64,000 nt of DNA from Dryas octopetala (lineage: Eukaryota > Streptophyta > Magnoliopsida > Rosales > Rosaceae): contig OY992835.1 in assembly GCA_963921425.1 (NCBI GenBank), positions 17,918,001-17,982,000 of the forward strand, given 5' to 3'. Of this stretch, positions 1-10,660 are shown in pieces. Every line of letters begins with the position of its first letter. Positions within the stretch are counted from its first letter, which is position 1. A model generated the notes under the pieces. The model saw only the letters and a program-made list of their open reading frames with translations, made no database searches and was not told the DNA's origin. Position numbers and translations under genes: made by a program.

Positions 1-560
1 AGTCCACAAGAAGACAATTTTATATTTTAGAGAGAAGAAAATTTAATTTCTGCAAATTAAATCATATGTGTGTTTGTGACATACCCAGCCTTGAACAGTT
101 TCAACCAAAGCACCAGACCCAGCAGATGCAAAGTTGACACCATATGTGAATTCATGATTACCAGGCTGTAGATATGGTGGAATAAATGGCAACTTTGCAT
201 ACTCAGCTGCAACAGTAAACATTAACTCTCAATTAATAATAGTTTCACATTTTTACAGGAAAACATAGATATAATTATAAAGTGAGTACTATATATCTTA
301 ATCTTACCAATAAAATCTGGAATAATTCGACCATCTGAAAATCTGCCTGTTGGATACTTGAAGAAGGTTTCACCATATGGCCAATAATTTGCTCTGGCAG
401 TGGTGTTGATGTAGTTGTTAATTCCAGCATCAAATACTGAATCCCCAAAGATGAAGAGTGGTACTACATGATGTTTGTGTTTGTTCCCCAACCCAAGGCT
501 AAGGCTTGTACACAAGGCAAACACAAAGATCTGAAGAAAGCTTGAGCTTATATTTGCCAT
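1..560 (-). CDS. GDSL esterase/lipase copy A (exons 1-2 only, runs off left edge)
   Basis: This is the 5' part of a secreted GDSL-type serine esterase/lipase (SGNH hydrolase; plant GLIP-like). Exon 1 spans 308-560 and exon 2 spans 85-206, both with GT/AG borders (donor GTAAG below 308, acceptor TTGCAG above 206). Exons 3-5 lie beyond the window. Exon 1 encodes a hydrophobic signal peptide and the block I motif FIFGDS with the nucleophilic Ser. The next block, normally DAGNNNY, reads DAGINNY here, an Asn to Ile change that the intact copies C, D and F lack. The part seen has no frameshift. The family hydrolyses ester or acyl substrates in the apoplast, and several members act in defence; the substrate here is unknown. 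The start at 560 is the ATG shared with copies B and C. Confidence 0.85.
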
Positions 561-705
561 ATCTGTTATCTATGTGCAATCTTAATTAATGAACTTATTT
601 GTTAGTTTCATCAATGGCTATTTGTAGGGCCAATAGTTTGGATTTTAAAACAATTAATTAAAGAGTATATATTCATATATATATATATATGACTTCTAGC
701 TCTTT

Positions 706-749
706 AAATCAAATCATCATTCTGGCCAAAAAAAAATCAAATCATCATT
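706..749 (+). mobile_element. micro-insertion (CTGGCC-polyA) with 16-bp target duplication
   Basis: The 16-mer AAATCAAATCATCATT occurs at 706-721 and again at 734-749. It flanks a 12-nt insert made of CTGGCC plus As. Equivalent inserts stand at the same place upstream of copies B (about 6557-6590) and C (about 12903-12942). The flanks of D and E show the uninterrupted target. The GGCC-A(n) end resembles the GACC-A(n) 3' terminus of the LINE at 7213, so I infer an extreme 5'-truncated LINE insertion. Confidence 0.6.
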
Positions 750-1020
750 ATCTATAAAAACTCCAAATCAAAACAATCTTTTTTTCTCGGTCGAAAAGTC
801 AAGACAATATATCCAGAAATACATTGACAAAACAAGTACACATGTTTCACAGCAGTACGTCTCCAGTGTAGTAAACAGTAGCAAACAAATGTTGCACATC
901 CAGCAGCTTCTGCAAACACGACAACGCATGACCCTTTTATCTTAATTTGTGTCCCATCTTGGTTGTCATGTTTGACTGTTTGACTGTTTGAGCCTCAAAG
1001 AATGAAACATTACTAATTAA

Positions 1021-1204
1021 TGACGAGTTATTCTTTTTTTTGAAAAACAAATGTGTGGTATGTACTCATACTGCTGCACAATCAACTATTGATCTTTGAC
1101 AAATCTAATGACGAGTTATTCTAATTTTTTTTTTTAGAAAAAAAAATATGTGTGGTATGTACTCATACTGCTGAACAGTCGACTGTTGATCTTTGACAAA
1201 TCTA
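1021..1204. repeat. tandem direct duplication in copy A upstream region
   Basis: Two adjacent imperfect copies of about 90-100 bp each (about 1021-1107 and 1108-1204). Each starts with GACGAGTTATTC, then a T-run, then TGTGTGGTATGTACTCATAC, and ends at TTTGACAAATCTAA. The same doubled block exists upstream of copy B (about 6846-7047), while copies C and E have a single one. Confidence 0.75.
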
Positions 1205-1542
1205 AATTTTGATTTTTCTCAAGTTTAGTAAGATGAGTATGAATGTATGATCGAGTTGAATTTGAACGAAAAAAATGAATCAAAGATACATATATTCTGT
1301 GTATTTTTCATTTCCTTGCGTATCAAATTAAAATATATTCACATTTGGCCGCAAGGCATATTTACTTCTTCCAGAAGCAAAGGCATTTTCTGGATATAGC
1401 CCCACACAAGTTGCAAAAGATAACTAATGCATGCATGGTAAGCATGAAAAGTTACATCACTAGAATCAATCATGTTCTTCAACTTCAAAATTTGAGAGCT
1501 AGCTGGACTTATTTAATCATTAATTAATTACTGGCATAAAAC

Positions 1543-1812
1543 CAAGGGTTTAAATTTCGAAAATTTCGGCGAAATTTCGCCGAAATTTTCGATTTGAGGA
1601 GGGATCGAAATCGAAACGGTGTTTTGTTAAATTTTCGGGATAATTTCGGCAAAATTTTCGCTGGCAGCGGCAGGGGGCGCAGAAGGGGGATATCGGGGGA
1701 GAAAGTGGAGGGGCGGCGGCAGGGGGTGGCCGGGGGGCGCGGCAGGAGGGAGATCGAGGGGGCGCGGCAGGGGGAGAAAGTGGTGAGGGTGAGGTGGCTT
1801 GGTGATGGATTG

Positions 1813-1897
<85 letters not shown>

Positions 1898-2721
1898 ACG
1901 AAGAGATAAGAAAAACTGGAGATGGAGACTCTGACTCACGGGGGAAAGGAAAAGGAAGGAAAAAAAAGAAGGAAAAAAAAAAGGAAAAGAAAAAAGGAGA
2001 AAAAAAAGAAGGAAAAAAAAAGAAAAGAAAAAAGGAAAAAAAAAAAAGAAGGAAAAAAAAAAGAAAAGAAAAAAAAAAGAAGAAAAAAAAAGAAAAGAAA
2101 AAAGGAAAAAAAATGAAAAATGAAAAAAAAGGGAAAGAAATAATAAAAAAGAAAAAAAATTAAAAGGTTTAGGGTTGATTGGGGTTTGATTGTTTGAGGC
2201 ATTTGGGCAATTGTAAAGAAAAAAAATGGTTTTGAATTTTTTTTGACCATTTTGAAGTTTCGTTTAGTTATTTTTAAACCCTAAATCAATAAACTTTAAT
2301 ATATTTTTATATAAAAAATAATTAAAAATACCATAAAGGGCCTAAATCCTAATATCATATACCATATCTTAACAATATAGAGTATAGATTATAAAATATA
2401 TAGGGTTTAATGTATAGATTATAGAGTATAAATAATATACTAATTTTATTTATTTATTATACTAATTTTATTTAACAGTATTTGTCTCCAGCGCACATTA
2501 TATTCATCTTATATCACATGAAGCCTACTATATATATAATTAGTTTCTTCAATATTTTTTATCAATTTAGTAGCTAATATGTTAAATAAACATATGGTAA
2601 AGTTTTATTTAAAATTTCCGTATTTTGATAGTAATTTCCATTGTTTCCATCTAATTTTTGTCAAAATTTAAAAATCTTCGAAATTTCGAAATTTCCTCGA
2701 AACCCGAAATTTTATTCCTTG
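1543..2721. mobile_element. non-autonomous hAT-like element, 1,179 bp
   Basis: The interval interrupts sequence that is continuous in the other array units. It is bounded by an 8-bp direct repeat CATAAAAC (1535-1542 and 2722-2729). The ends are inverted: CAAGGG at the left and the complement of CAAGGA at the right, followed by further imperfect inverted sequence rich in AAATTTCG. An 8-bp duplication with CA(A)GG termini is typical of the hAT superfamily. The interior has no transposase: it is a G-rich stretch, a (GA)n microsatellite and an A/G-only tract, so the open frames across it are low-complexity artefacts. Confidence 0.8.
1815..1893. repeat. (GA)n microsatellite
   Basis: About 39 uninterrupted GA dinucleotides inside the hAT-like element. 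A purine-only A/G-rich tract follows at about 1935-2160. Confidence 0.97.
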
Positions 2722-2729
2722 CATAAAAC

Positions 2730-3143
2730 ACACATCTTTAATTTTAATTTTTCTATTAAAAAATTTAGACGTTCATGATAAGAGTCATATATACTACACC
2801 TAGAGTTCTTCCTGTATAATTCCCTTAAGTGTTTTCCTGTTTCTTTTGTAATTATGATAAAATTATCTATTTTTTAAGCCTTACTTCAAAGATCATATCT
2901 GTAAAAAAATCTCTAAAATCAGAATTCATTTAACAATTTGATTATAATAACAACTATTTATAATGATTGTCTATTTATTTTATGATTTCCAATTTAATTA
3001 GTTGATTTTTTGCAAAGATAATCTTTAAAATACAGCCTAAAAAATGGACAGTTCAGATTATAAGATTAGTTATGTGGTGGGCCCAAAAACATAGTTAATT
3101 TCATATGAATTTGCTAACCAGTTAACTTTAAAGCGCCTATTAC
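2730..3143. other. AT-rich spacer with array-unit homology
   Basis: The first ~80 bp match the sequence following the same anchor in the units near 9640 and 13610 (TTTAGACGTTCATGATAAGA). The rest is AT-rich with no gene visible. Confidence 0.5.
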
Positions 3144-3415
3144 CAATCAAATTTGGAATTATACGTCCATCCGAAACTACCCCATTAGGATACTTAAAAA
3201 GAAGGTTTCACCATCCGGCCAATAATTTGCTCTGATAGTAGCGTGGATGTAGTTGTTATTTCCATTATCGTATATTGAATCCCCAAATATGAAAAGGGGC
3301 ACTACATCATGTTTCTGTTTGGTCCCAAATTCAAGCTCGCTGTGGCTTTGGGATGTGATGAATAGAAGGCTCAGGGTTGTACACAAGGCAAAGGCAAAAA
3401 CTTGGAATCTTCGCC
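3144..3415 (-). pseudogene. isolated GDSL exon 1 relic
   Basis: The minus strand encodes a GDSL exon 1: signal-peptide remnant, FIFGDSIYD, GNNNYI, ANYWPDGETFF, and a GT donor at 3142-3143. Two breaks are visible. The ATG at about 3413-3415 is out of frame with the domain, and the T-run after GETFF is two bases longer than in the intact copies, shifting the frame. No exons 2-5 follow at lower coordinates. The sequence differs from copies A-E (for example ELEFGTKQKH before the block I strand), so it represents another paralogue lineage. Confidence 0.8.
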
Positions 3416-3834
3416 ATATATCTGTTTTCGATCTACCTATAGTATGTGGCCAAAAACTCTATATATTTATATGGTTTTAAAATCAAGTTCATTAATTTGG
3501 TTGTGTCCAAGTTGACAAATTAGACGCTAAATAATTAGAACCAAAAAATTCATTGACAATAAATGCGAACCTGCGAAGTTTGGCACCCATGTTAGATTAG
3601 TTATACAAACGCATACTTCCTAAGGTTTTAAAATGGTGGTAGATAGCCAGGCAAAGCCATCTACAGAGCAAAAGTCAACTAACGAGCCCGACAAAATTAG
3701 TAAAAAGTTAAAAACCCAAAATTAAAACACCATTAAAACACATACATACTAGACACACTCTTGCACTCTCACAAAGGGCACAACTCCACCTCGCCCCAGG
3801 GACAAATTTCAAATTTCTAGGATGGTGGGTGTAC
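3416..3834. other. spacer without visible gene
   Basis: AT-rich, with short open frames only. The 3600-3800 part has no similarity I can name. Confidence 0.5.
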
Positions 3835-4432
3835 TAATCAAATTTTGGACGGTTGAACCCAGGCCCTATTATCAACCATGTACTGAAAAGATTGCTGAAG
3901 CCCAGATGGTAAACCCATCACAGAATTGACAACTTGTTTGTTGATGATTAATTGATGTGCATTGAGTATATATATACCTATCATATTTAAGATTAAGAGA
4001 ATTTTGCTACCTGATTGTAACATTTTGTGATAGTATTATTAATTTATTTAAATTATAATACATATAGATCGAATTATTAATTAAAAAAAAAAAAAAAAGG
4101 CTTCTACATGCACCCAATTTTACCCCTACTTGTACTGATTAAAAAACAGGTTGTAAATTGAAAAAGAAAACCCTGAGACTCGAAATTGGGGCCAGCCAGC
4201 CTCCATCTCGGCCCATGGAATTTTAAATTTTGGACAGTTTAGGCTGATGGCCTAATGGTTGTAGATGTTTCAAACAAGTTTTGATTTTTTGTAACGACGA
4301 AGATTCTTCTAAGCAGCTATCATTATTTTCTTGTTTGATTATTCTAATGCCTGGAAGACAACCCAAGGTCGGCAAGTTGATGAATCCAAATTCAATTTTT
4401 AAGTCAGTCAAACTGTACTATACTCGAAAATG
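3835..4432 (-). pseudogene. rearranged relic of a copy-F-like GDSL gene (intron 4 and exon 4 pieces)
   Basis: 3880-3985 matches the intron 4/exon 4 junction of copy F (about 21417-21505). About 4215-4265 matches F intron 4 near 21280-21320. 4278-4432 matches the 5' half of F exon 4; its minus frame reads FGFINLPTLGCLPGIRII and then the SCLEE block before decaying. The pieces are not in the order found in F, so the locus has been rearranged as well as truncated. Confidence 0.7.
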
Positions 4433-4630
4433 TTCTATTATCAAATAGTTTTTTGTATAATATGTTCTGAAAATTAATGCAATTTTGACCAACAGTACTT
4501 TACAACATAATATATCAAATTTTATGATAAAAATTGTAAAAACATATTTTTATTTACAACCTGACAGGGTAAAAGTCACACAGTTAACATTTTTTATTGC
4601 TTATTGAATGATATATGCATACATTTTTAC

Positions 4631-6410
4631 TCAACTATTTTGAAACAATGCTTTGAGATTATAAGGTGCAGTGGCATTGAGAGCTCCGCTCCAGAATTGC
4701 TTGGCAAATTGCTTGTTGTACCGTTCAGTTAGATGACTAGAGTCAAAGAAGACATGTTCACTAACATTGTCACATAATTCAAACTCTGTCACACCTCTCT
4801 TCCCTCCACAGCTTCTAATGCCCCTGTATGGACCACTCCCACAGCATGCCACCTTCCCTTCTTTGAAGCCTTTGACAATATTAACAATATCACAAAACAA
4901 AAACATAAGTAAAAGGACGAAAATTAATTAACCAAAAAGATATAATTAATACTTAAGCAAGACTAATTAATTAAGAAAGTATGTGTATAAGTGTATACCA
5001 TATTTGGAAGGGTAGTTTATTCTTTGTTTGAGAAACTCATAAGAGTCGGAGAGTGAGTATCTGAATCCCTTGAGTTCATTCTCTAGCTTTTGCAGAAGTT
5101 TGGAAAATGCTTTATTGTGTAGTTTTACATATGATTTAATACGTTGGCCAAAACCATCTTGTGCCTCTCTTCAAATACTCTTCCGTATGGAATACTAGCA
5201 ATAGGCCAGAGGCTAATGAACCCGAACTTTCTTCCTCCTTTCTTATATATTTCCTAACACATCAAAATTAAAATTTGATTAGTACTATTCATCATGAACA
5301 ATTATATATAGAAATAAAATGGGAAATTATTGTTTTTCAAGCTAGTAGTAATTAAGATCGAATATTTGATTAATTTACTTTGATGACTGAAGTTATGTTG
5401 CCTATCACCATCCCTACAAACTCGTCGTCGGAGTAGGATCGGAGCACACTGGAGTTGGTGTCTAAAGGGAAGATATAATCGTTGCCTCCGACGCTAAACA
5501 ACTAAACAGCTCTTGATAGTAGAGTTTTGGTTTCTTCATCCCTTAGTTTCTGCCTCAATGAATGTCTAACACTCTCAAAATATGACAGTTGAGTATGAAG
5601 GTCTATCACCTGAAACAAGGTGAAGATCGTAGAGCAACTAATTCTTTCATAAAATATAGAGACATAATTGATGTATATATACATGGTATATATATCAAAA
5701 CAAGAATATTAGCCAACATCATCAAGTTTGGGTACTAAATCTACTCATCAATTAAATAAAACGATATATCACTATACATGTCAATATCTTATCTATTAGA
5801 GAAACTAATTATAAGTGAAGATAGGCCTTGATGATCATCAAGTCCACAAGAATACAACTTTAAATTTTAGAGAAGAAAATTAATTTGTGCAAATTAAATC
5901 ATATATATGTGTGTGACATACCAAGCCTTGTCGAGTTTCAACCAAAGCACCAGACCCAGCAGATGCAAAGTTGACACCATATGTGAATTCATGATTACCA
6001 GGCTGTAGATATGGTGGAATAAATGGCAACTTTGCATACTCAGCTGCAACAGTAAACATTAACTCTCAATTATATGTGTTCTATTAATAATAATTTCACA
6101 TTTTTACAGGAAAACATACATATAATTATAAAGTTAGTACTATATATCTTAATCTTACCAATAAAATCTGGAATAATTCGACCATCAGAAAATCTGCCTG
6201 TTGGATACTTGAAGAAGGTTTCACCAAATGGCCAATAATTTGCACTGACAGTGGTGTTGATGTAGTTGTTATTTCCAGCATCAAATAATGAATCCCCAAA
6301 GATGAAGAGTGGTACTACATGATGTTTGTGTTTGTTCCCCAACCCAAGGTTAAGGCTTGTACACAGGGCAAACACAAGATCTGAAGAAAGCTTGAGCTTA
6401 TATTTGCCAT
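4631..6410 (-). pseudogene. GDSL esterase/lipase copy B (five exons, three lesions)
   Basis: All five exons remain: exon 1 6159-6410, exon 2 5922-6043, exon 3 5379-5609, exon 4 4999-5253, exon 5 4631-4869, with GT/AG borders as in copies C and D. Three lesions are visible. One T is missing in the signal-peptide codons of exon 1, so the usual ATG is out of frame. Exon 3 has a TAC to TAG stop in the strand before the block III Asn. Exon 4 has an extra CT in the GCCTCTCTTC run (about 5163-5172). An upstream in-frame ATG at 6429 could bypass the first lesion but would give an unusual N-terminus. A LINE sits about 0.8 kb upstream. The broken frame makes a working enzyme very unlikely. Confidence 0.9.
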
Positions 6411-7212
6411 ATCTGTTATCTATATGCAATCTTAATTAATGAACTTATTTGTTAGTTTCATCAATAGCTATTTGTTGGGGCATTAATTTGGATTTTAAAA
6501 CAATTAATTAAAGAGTACATATTCATATAATATATATATATGACTTCTAGCTCTTTAAATCAAATCATCATTCCTGGCTGAAAAAAATCAAATCATTATC
6601 TATAAAAAGTCCAAATCTAAACAATCTTTTTTTCTTGGTCGAAAAGTCAAGACAATATATCCAGAAATACATACACAAAACTAGTACACATGTTCCACAG
6701 CAGTACGTCTCCAGTGTAGTAAACAGTAGCAAACAAATGTTGCACATCCAGCAGCTTCTGCAAACATGACAAGGCGTGACCCTTTTATCTTAATTTGTGT
6801 CCCATCTTGGTTGTCATGTTTGAGCTACAAACAATGAAACATCACTAATGACGAGTTATTCAATTTTTTATTTTTATTTTTTTGAAAAAAAAAAAATTGT
6901 GTTATGTACTCATACTGCTGAACAGTCGACTATTGATGTTTGACAAATCTAATGCCGAGTTATTCTAATTTTTTTGTAGAAAAAAAAAATGTGTGGTATG
7001 TACTCATACTGCTGAAGGAGTCGACTATTGATCTTTGACAAATCTAAATTTTGAGTAGAATTTGAACGAAAAAAATGAATCAAAGATACATTTAATCTGG
7101 TGTAATTTTCATTTCCCTGCGTATCAAATTAAATGTCTATTCAAATTTGGCCACAAGGCATATTTACTTCTTCCAGAAGCTAAGGCTTATTTCTGGATAT
7201 AGCCCCACACAT
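6411..7212. other. upstream region of GDSL copy B
   Basis: Homologous to 561-1420, including the micro-insertion near 6573 and the doubled ~100-bp block at about 6846-7047. It is cut by the LINE at its distal end. No coding sequence seen. Confidence 0.6.
6846..7047. repeat. tandem direct duplication in copy B upstream region
   Basis: Two imperfect adjacent copies of the GACGAGTTATTC...GACAAATCTAA block, as upstream of copy A. The second starts with GCCGAGTTATTC. Confidence 0.7.
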
Positions 7213-9491
7213 GTTTTTTTTTTTTTGGTCAAAAGATAATTCATAAGCCACAGAGGCAGAAAAGGGGAAGAGAGGTAAGAGGGGGATGGAAAACAGCCCT
7301 CAGGCCATGCAAAACAAGAGCTACAGTTAAAAGAAACAGCAAAAAAACAAAGGCCAAGAAAACAAAACAGGCCAAGAAAACCAAAAAAAAAAAAGGGATA
7401 AAAACAACAAAATAACAAAAGAAGGACCAGAAAACAGAGCTTGTAATTTGGAGGGCAAGGGAGTCCATCACGATCAAGAATAGACACTAGGGAGGTTGGA
7501 GGTCGATTGACCCAATTTTCCATGCACAACCTCCGCTTGACTAGCCGGGCAGTGTGATCCGCAGCACTGTTGGCTTCTCTTTTAATCCAATCCCATCGGA
7601 CAATGAGAAAAGAATCACACAGAGCAAAGAAGTTGGTTAGAAAAGGAGAAATCCTCCAATTGCAGTTCTCAAAACCACCATTGAGGTTATCAATCAATTC
7701 TTTGGAGTCAGTCTCCAAGTGGACATGCTGAAAGTGGAGTGAATGAGCTAGTTTTAGACCCTCAAGTGCAGCACAAGCTTCAGCCTCAATAGAAGAATTT
7801 AGGAGTCTATGGTGGGCCAAGCCCGCAATGAAGGAACCAGTGTGATCTCTGTTTATCACTCCCAAGCCAGCCATGCAAGATGCACAGTCCCAAGCACCAT
7901 CAACGTTGATTTTAACAAAAGGAAGAGATGGTGGTGACCATAGTCTTGAAAGGGAGGGAGAAGGATTACTGGCGCTAGAAACAATATCACATCTAGAGGC
8001 CCGAGCCACTTGGTATTCAGCCACTGCCCAGTTTGTTTTCAATATAACCTAAGTAGGGCATGGAGAAAGACCCTTGTAGATGGCATTACAGCGTTCCTTC
8101 CAAATGTTCCAGCATAAGAAACTAGTATAAGTCATGAAATTGTTGAATAAAGACTGATCCGTTCCAATAACAGCAGGGATGCTATTTATCCATTTATCCA
8201 TGAATAATGCTATACTTACCACATTTCTTATACCACATTCTTATACCATTTCACGTGTCATTACTTTATTGGACAGAGTTTTTCTTTTTCTTTTTGGGTT
8301 TTTATTTTTATTTTTTAGTATCCAATGTATGAATGCCATGTAAGTTGCCACATAAGGTGGTATGAAATTATGGTATAAAAATGTGGTATATCTAGCACTA
8401 CTGATTTATCCATAGAAGTAATAAGCTCTCTTTGGGGTCTATAGCCCAGATAACTCACATGCCTGACTCTCTCAGTCCAATTGCACAAAAGAAGAGAATG
8501 CTCAATTGATTCCTCATGTTCGCCACATAGGACACAAACCGGAGAAGTCACAACCTTTCTTTTGAATAAATTCAAAAAAGTGGGAATAGGAGAGGTGACA
8601 ATTCTCCAGATAAAATTGATGACCTTTGGGGAGGCCTCTATCTTCCAAATTAACTTCCATACGTACATCTGGATCAACTCAATGAGATGAGGTAGGTCTA
8701 GAGAGGACTTTTTGGCAAGCTGCATGGTCGATGAGCCAAAAGTAACCAGAGCGAACAGTAAACTTCCCAGACTTAGTAGCTTGCCATACCAGCCTATCCT
8801 CGCAGTCCGGGTTCCCAATAGGCAACAAGAGAATGCTCTTTGCATCTTGCTCAGAAATGAAAGGCAGAATGGGAGCCAAATCCCAAGTACGCAAGTGTTG
8901 ATCAATCAGAAGGTTCACACCAAACCTCGTGAAATTGTTAGTTGTGCCAATTGGCTTAAGGATGCCATCTGGAGTGTGGAGGAGCCATATTTCCTTCCAA
9001 ACCTGAATCTTACTCCCATTCCTGACTTGCCAGCGAGCCCCATTCTCAATTATATATCTCCCAGCTAGAATACTACTCCAAGCCTACGAAGGACGGGCCC
9101 CTTTTTTTGCACTTAAAAAGTCACAGTGATGGAAGTATCGGGCTTTTAGAATCCGAACCCACAAAGCATCTGGATTTTTGATGATCCGCCAGCATTGTTT
9201 TGCCAAAAGGGCCTTGTTAAAGCTTTCCAAATCCCAAATCCCCATGCCTCCATTTCTCTTAGCCTTACAAAGCATATTCCACGCTTGCCAATGAAATTTG
9301 CCCCCTTCATCACTGTTACCCTACCAGAAATTAGCAAGCAGGGAGTTAATTTCCTTGCACAAAGTGACTGGAAGAAGGAAGCAAGACATGGGATAAGTAG
9401 GGATAGCCAGCGCCACTGCCTTTATAAGAGTTTCTCTACCAGCTTGTGAAAGGCAATTTTGCTTCCAACTGCTAATTTTTTTGAGAATTCA
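7213..9491 (-). mobile_element. 5'-truncated LINE (L1-type) retrotransposon
   Basis: The element reads on the minus strand. Its poly(A) tail appears as a T-run at 7213-7226, next to GGTC, so the LINE 3' terminus is GACC-A(n). From 5' to 3' on the minus strand there are three regions. About 9340-9084 is the region downstream of reverse transcriptase, with the FNKALLAKQCWR motif. About 8905-8414 is the zf-RVT-like block, with a CVLCGEHEES...H...LLC cysteine/histidine motif. About 7930-7510 is a C-terminal RNase H-like domain (INVDGAWD, IEAEACAALEGL, ETDSKELI, REANSAADHTARL). Frameshifts and stops separate the blocks, and the catalytic YxDD region is absent, so it is dead. It interrupts the sequence GCCCCACACA/TTGCAAAAG that is continuous in copies A and C. 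The target duplication is at most CATGTT. Confidence 0.9.
8202..8403. mobile_element. MITE nested in the LINE, 202 bp, 10-bp target duplication
   Basis: ATTTATCCAT occurs at 8192-8201 and 8404-8413. The insert has about 55-bp imperfect terminal inverted repeats: the left arm contains AATGCTATACTTACCACATT and the right arm, reversed, AGTGCTAGATATACCACATT. Without it the LINE frame reads through as ...ITSMDKWINSIPA. A 9-11 bp duplication with long inverted repeats points to a Mutator-like (MULE) MITE. It carries no coding capacity. Confidence 0.82.
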
Positions 9492-9812
9492 TGCATGTTG
9501 CAAAAGATAACTAATGCATGCATGGTAAGCATGAAAAGTTACATCACTAGTATCAATCATGTTCTTCAACTTCAAAATTTGAGAGATAGGAGGACTTATT
9601 TAATCATTAATTAATTACTGGCATAAAGCACACAACTTTAATTTTAATCTTTCTATTAAAACATTTAGACGTTCATGATAAGAGTCATATATATATACTA
9701 CACCTAGATCGAGTATATATATCTCTTTGTTATTTTCTCCAAAACAGCCACATCTTCTCAACAAACCTTTGCCCCAAACTCTCGCCTCCAGTTCATTCTT
9801 TTCAACAAAATC

Positions 9813-10016
9813 ATGGGTTCTCAACCTGCTACAACCAATATTTATACAAACGACATCGGCTCCTCGATCTTCTTCTTCCTCTCAAATTACCATTCCAAAC
9901 GTAATGAACTCTCTCAACGTTCGTTTGGATACCAACAACTATGTTCTGTGGCTGGCAAAGATCGTACCTTTAATTCGGAGTTGAAATTTAAAGAATTTTG
10001 TCAATGGGAAGAGTAA
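9813..10016 (+). pseudogene. copia-type gag 5' fragment, copy 1
   Basis: An ATG at 9813 opens a frame that shifts near 9866-9870. The second frame then gives ITIPNVMNSLNVRLDTNNYV followed by LW...KIVPLIRS and a stop. Beyond the stop the reading would continue with FVNGKSKCP. The pattern LD..NY..W..KI.PL...S...FVNG is the N-terminal gag signature of plant Ty1/copia elements. There is no protease or polymerase and no LTR is recognisable. The identical frameshift in the second copy shows that it decayed before the segment was duplicated. Confidence 0.75.
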
Positions 10017-10244
10017 ATGTCCAGCCAGGAAAGAAGGACGCAACCTGATAGGGAAAAAAGTCACACACTTAACAATTCTTATTATACCTCTCAAAATTGA
10101 AAATCACGTGGCGGTATTATCAATTTACTCAAATTATAACTCGTGTACAATCATTAATATCTAAAATCTTAAGTTCGTCATGTGGTGTTACAATCATATA
10201 CCAAAATTTTCTAACATTTAAAAGGATGTCTTTCCGAATTTTAG

Positions 10245-10411
10245 AAGAAGTTTGGAGAGAGCTTGGTTATGTAATTTCGCTAGTGATGAAGCTTCTTCTA
10301 AGCAGCTACCATTATTTTCTGGTTTGATTATTCTAATGACAACGTCCCAAGGTTGGCAAGTTGATGAACCAAATTTCCTACCACTTCCTACATAAATTTC
10401 CTGCCAAATTT
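10245..10411 (-). pseudogene. GDSL exon 4 relic (copy-F-like), copy 1
   Basis: Matches copy F exon 4 and the start of intron 3 (about 21595-21775): GTTTGGAGAGAGCTTGGTTA, then CTTCTTCTAAGCAGCTACCA, then AATTTCCTACC and the CCTGCCAA acceptor tract. A small deletion around ATGACAACGTCCC removes the frame. It stands alone, without other exons. Confidence 0.8.
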
Positions 10412-10417
10412 TTTAAC

Positions 10418-10660
10418 GAGAAAGTCTTCAGTGGAGTCAACCGGTGCGAACCCCACTCAAATGATATCACATTTCAAAAAATTTGTTATTATGTATCTCA
10501 ACTTTTTCTTATGCATGCCATCATTTATTTATGCAAAATACACTCTTTATTAATTTCAAAATGTACGTTAGAATACATGATGACAAAATTTTTGACATGT
10601 GGCATCATTTGAGTGGGGATTGCTCCAACTGATGTGGTGCGACTGCCACACCTAAGATTT
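10418..10660. mobile_element. MITE-like inverted repeat, copy 1
   Basis: The left arm ACCCCACTCAAATGATATCA is mirrored at the right by TGGCATCATTTGAGTGGGGA. Inversion continues on both sides through CAAAAAATTTGT and the AGTGGAGTCAA/TTGCTCCAACTG ends. The right end carries GATGTGGTGCGACTGCCACA. No clear target duplication. Related copies lie at about 14388-14600 and, as a right-hand piece only, 17474-17540. Confidence 0.6.

Larger units (their letters stand above)
561..1542. other. upstream region of GDSL copy A
   Basis: AT-rich 5' flank, alignable by eye with the upstream flanks of copies B, C and E. It contains (TA)n runs near 675-690 that could serve as TATA elements on the minus strand, a short poly(A) micro-insertion, and an internal ~100-bp direct duplication. 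I see no convincing coding sequence; the short open frame at 1345-1527 is repeat-unit sequence. Confidence 0.6.

Noticed and set aside
1594-2250. Long open frames on both strands across the (GA)n and A/G tract
   Set aside because: They are readings of microsatellite and homopurine DNA inside a non-autonomous element; no promoter, domain or codon structure.
7164-7477. Phenylalanine-rich frame at the 3' end of the LINE
   Set aside because: It is the 3' untranslated A-rich region of the LINE read on the minus strand, past the RNase H domain.
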